From: Acanthamoeba lenticulata
Taxonomy: Eukaryota; Discosea; Longamoebia; Acanthamoebidae
Length of the DNA: 20,753 bases
Reading direction: 5' to 3'
NCBI GenBank assembly: GCA_002179805.1
Contig: NAVB01001080.1
Location: 1-20,753, forward strand
Shown here: positions 17,889-20,753 of the stretch, piece by piece
Layout of the letters: every line of letters starts with the position of its first letter
Position numbering within the stretch: the first letter of the stretch is position 1
Notes under the pieces: model-generated
What the model was told of the DNA's origin: nothing
The model's database searches: none
The model's input: only the letters and a program-made list of their open reading frames with translations
Made by a program: the position numbers and the translations under genes

Positions 17889-18343
17889 CTTAGATGGGTG
17901 TGTATGTGTACGGGTTGGTGGAGGGCGATAGAAGAAATGGGTAGCTTGGCGAGTCTCAGCTTTAATGCACCGCGCCGCGCAGTGGTGCGTGCTTGGCCCG
18001 CCTACCGGAGTGGTAGCAGGCCCACAGTTGGCCAACTCTGCATGTAGTCGCGTATGTTCTGCCTCCTCATTGGCGCCGGTTTCACGTGCTTCCGCTGTGA
18101 GGACCCACTGCAGGGCGACTGCAACGCATGAACTGCTCCAATGTTTGCCATTCTCAAGTGGGAAGACGCTATTTGGCGGTGCTAGCCCGGTTGCGTCGCC
18201 ACTAAGTTACACCACACAAGGGCCGCGCTATCGGAGTTGGAACTTTCGGATGAGAAGGAGCTCCAGTGAAGTTTCTCTGTGCTTGCTTGCCATATCACGG
18301 GCCAAATACCCGTACTCCTTTTTTTATTAGCCGTGTGTGAGCC
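17889..18343. other. Shared upstream region of two divergent genes
   Basis: These 455 bp separate the start codons of the receptor (-) and the S53 protease (+). Both promoters must lie here unless leaders are spliced. A perfect 12-bp palindrome, AGTTGGCCAACT, is at 18026-18037, and a short T-run (18319-18325) lies close to the protease ATG. I see no convincing TATA box and no gene. Confidence 0.5.
18026..18037. promoter_or_regulatory. 12-bp palindrome between divergent promoters
   Basis: AGTTGGCCAACT is perfectly self-complementary and lies about 140 bp upstream of the receptor ATG and 307 bp upstream of the protease ATG. It could bind a dimeric regulator. It could also be chance. Confidence 0.25.
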
Positions 18344-20753
18344 ATGCAGAGTCAACAGCATCTGGTAGCGCTTGCCCTCGTCCTGGGCCTTTGGCTAGTA
18401 GTATGTGCCGCAGCGGCGGCGGCAAACCACGGACCCTACGCTGGGTGGGAGCCGATCTCTGCTGCCGCGGAAGTAGCTCGCGACGATCTTCACCGCGTGC
18501 GGTTCTATCTCACCCCGCGCAACCTCGACCGCTTGGATGTGCGTTGTGCCCTCCTGGGAACCCCTCCACGTTATGAATCGTTTTGGATTCATCTCGATTA
18601 AGTCTTTCGTTCATTTTTTGCGAAGTTGAACTTTTCGTCCAACTATTCTCACTCCTCACTTGACCGTCACACAGGCCTTGTTCTGGTCCGTGTCCGACCC
18701 CGAGTCGCCGCGCTATGCCCAGTATCTCTCCACCGACGACATCACCAAGCTTGGTATAGGCGCCACGCTCTGCACGCACGTGCGTCGTAGGTTTATTTAA
18801 ATTGAGGCTCACGCGGCACGTGGTGATCACCAGTGTCTCCCGAGCCTGAGGCCGTCAAGACCGTGCTCGCTTGGGCCCACGAGCAGGGCGCCGCCAGCGT
18901 TGGTACGCGATCGCGTCGTTTGGTTGTTGGCTCGACTCACTCAAGTACTCCAACACTCCAACATATGTAGAGCTCTCGCGCAACCGGGACGTGGTGACCA
19001 TGACCATGCCCATTCATCGCGTCGAAGCCGCCTTTGGCGTCTCGCTGCGCCGCTTCGTGTCGGCCGACGGTACGCATGATGTCGACCACCAAGCAGGCGG
19101 CGCTCTCATGAGGGCAATTGGCTAAATGTTGTGTGACACAGGCGCACGCCAGCTGGTGCGCTCGGCCCGGCCGTACAGCCTGCCGGCTCACATCGCGGCC
19201 CACGTCGACCTCGTCACCGGCCTCACCGACTTCCCGCCCATGAGTTCGTCTGCTTGCCTTGCTTCATCTCGTCTCGTCTCTTCTCGTTTCGTTTGAGACC
19301 AGCGGGACTGAGACTCTCTTGTCTTGTGTGCGCAGGCCGTCGTGCGCTCGCCAAGGCCGCCGCGGCGGACCGCAAGGTGGCGTCTCTCGCCTTGGTCAAG
19401 GAGGCGGCGGGCCCCGGCGCGCCCGTCGACATTCTGGCTCGCTCGCGAGGTAGCGAGGAGATCTCGATCGACTTTGTGCCCGTCTGCCTCAACGGCCAAT
19501 TCACGTCCAACCCGGAGACTGTACGTCCTTTCTTTTCTTTCTTTTTTTTTGACCTTTTCTTTTATAATGTGCATTTTATTAAACAAATTCTTTTGTAGTT
19601 GTGCTCTGATCATCCGCCGACCATCGCCTTCTTCGAGACCGAGCTGCGTTCCATCTCGCCCGCCGTGGGCCGTCAGTCCGTCGATCGCGTGTACGCGCTT
19701 CCTCCCCCCAAAGCACCCATCTCCTAGTCCCATCCACACAACTCCCGAGCCTCATTCATCCTCGGTCGTGGTCGTCGTGGCCGTGGCCAGGTCGACGCGG
19801 TGCTCGATGAACCCCAACGCCACCGTCGTGTGCACAGCCACCACCAAAGGCTGGTATTACGACGCCATGAACCTGACCCTCTCTGCGGTGTTTGACACGG
19901 GGAGCTCCTACATCCTGGGCGCGCCGGGCCGCTACGCCTTCCCGCTGCTGGCCACGCCGCCCATCGTGCCGCAGAGCGTGTGGAAGCAGTACAACATCCC
20001 GCCCCACACGCTGGTCCGCAGCCCCAACGCCACCCAGTCGGTCGTCGAATTCGAGCAGCAGTACTACGCGCCCTCGGACCTCGCGCTCTACCTCCAGCTG
20101 AGCGGCCTCCCGTCGATTCCGGTCAGCGTCATTGGTGCGTTGGCCACAAGCCCGGCTGGTTGTGCTCTAGAGCCCTTGAGCCGGCCTGACTCTCGCGCGC
20201 CCACTGGTGACCAGGACCCAACAACCCGAGCCAGCCTGGCGGCGAGGCCACGCTGGACATCGAGTGGATTCTGGGCGTCGCGCCCGGCGCGCCCACGGTC
20301 TTCTGGTCCATCGACCTGCCGTCGCCCGGCGGCGCCGACCCGATCCTCGAGTGGGCCCTTCAGATGGCCAACACCGACAATCGTACGGTCGCCACACGGT
20401 CCATCGAGTTGGATGGTCCGGTCTCATATCCGACACGCACACAGCGCCACAGGTGAACAGTATCAGCTACGGCGTAGCCGAGGTGCTGGTAGACAAGTAC
20501 CTGGGCAAGGGCTACCTGGCGCGCGCCGACTTTGAGTTCAAGAAGCTCGCTCTCCGCGGCATTTCCGTCCTCATCGCCGCCGCGGACAACGGCGCTGGAG
20601 ACCTCGGTCCGTTCACCACCACCGGGCCTCGCGACTTTTTTTTAATAACCATTCTTTTTTATTTTATTTATTTATTTATTTTCGTTGCACTGATCGCGTT
20701 CTGCGGGCTCGCTTGTGGTTTTCGTTATCACGGAACAGCCGAGGTGCCCAGCT
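18344..20753 (+). CDS. Secreted S53 (sedolisin/TPP1-like) serine-carboxyl protease, 3' partial
   Basis: Ten complete exons and the start of an eleventh: 18344-18538, 18675-18753, 18834-18902, 18971-19069, 19142-19243, 19336-19520, 19599-19690, 19791-20134, 20215-20382, 20445-20606, 20739 to the edge. All phases agree. Residues 1-28 are a signal peptide. Residues about 35-181 are a pro-kumamolisin propeptide (FYLTPRNLDRLDALFWSVSD, SPRYAQYLS, VEAAFGVSLRRF, VDLVTGLTDFP). The catalytic domain starts with IVPQSVWKQYNIP (332). E399 and D403 in GGEATLD form the S53 Glu-x3-Asp pair; SISYG (450-454) and the Asp in AAADNGAG (492) follow. The nucleophilic Ser (GTSxS) lies beyond the window. About 150 residues are inserted between propeptide and catalytic core. 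Expected role: acid endopeptidase or tripeptidyl peptidase of lysosome, food vacuole or secretion. Confidence 0.88.

Noticed and set aside
19897..19911. Aspartic protease domain in the S53 gene, suggested by FDTGSS
   Set aside because: There is a single DTG motif, no second one, and too little sequence for a pepsin fold; the flanking exons clearly encode an S53 propeptide and catalytic core.
1..20753. CRISPR arrays, insertion sequences, rRNA genes and bacterial operon signals
   Set aside because: None is visible; the window has eukaryotic split genes, and the only arrays are simple sequence repeats.

Overview
The window looks like nuclear DNA of a free-living amoeba, most probably Acanthamoeba or a close relative. 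This is an inference from gene structure and families, not from a database match. Coding sequence is GC-rich. Three genes have many short introns (mostly 60-140 nt, GT...AG, donors often GTGCGT or GTACG). Genes are tightly packed, and one encodes a very large TKL-kinase/cyclase-like receptor of the kind seen in Amoebozoa.

Positions 1-7361 are a decayed APE-type LINE (non-LTR retrotransposon) on the + strand. It has a first ORF, an apurinic-type endonuclease, a reverse transcriptase, an RNase H domain, a C-terminal Cys/His finger, and a 3' tail with a small hairpin and poly(A). ORF2 is broken by stops and frameshifts, and the RT box C reads YVND instead of YxDD. The element ends only 51 bp before the start codon of the next gene.

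Positions 7413-9331 (+) hold a nine-exon APMAP/strictosidine-synthase-like membrane-anchored beta-propeller gene. Its seventh intron contains 25 perfect copies of CAATT. Positions 9554-10285 (+) hold a single-exon gene for a homologue of Hcp, the tube protein of bacterial type VI secretion systems and related contractile machines. It carries a charged helical insert and an acidic tail, and it is the most unexpected gene here. It converges on a four-exon NADPH-dependent reductase of the dihydroflavonol/cinnamoyl-CoA reductase type (10351-11587, -).

Positions 11964-17888 (-) encode a roughly 1709-residue receptor in eleven exons: signal peptide, two PstS-like periplasmic-binding-protein domains, EGF-like module, one membrane segment, TKL kinase, cyclase-like domain, second TKL kinase. 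The reconstructed exons keep frame throughout. Divergent from it across 455 bp is a secreted S53 (sedolisin/tripeptidyl-peptidase I-like) protease gene (18344 to the window edge, +), with ten complete exons and the start of an eleventh.

The genes do not form an obvious pathway. The receptor and the acid protease share an upstream region and would both enter the secretory route. The Hcp homologue sits among ordinary intron-containing amoebal genes, which supports a resident gene rather than bacterial contamination.
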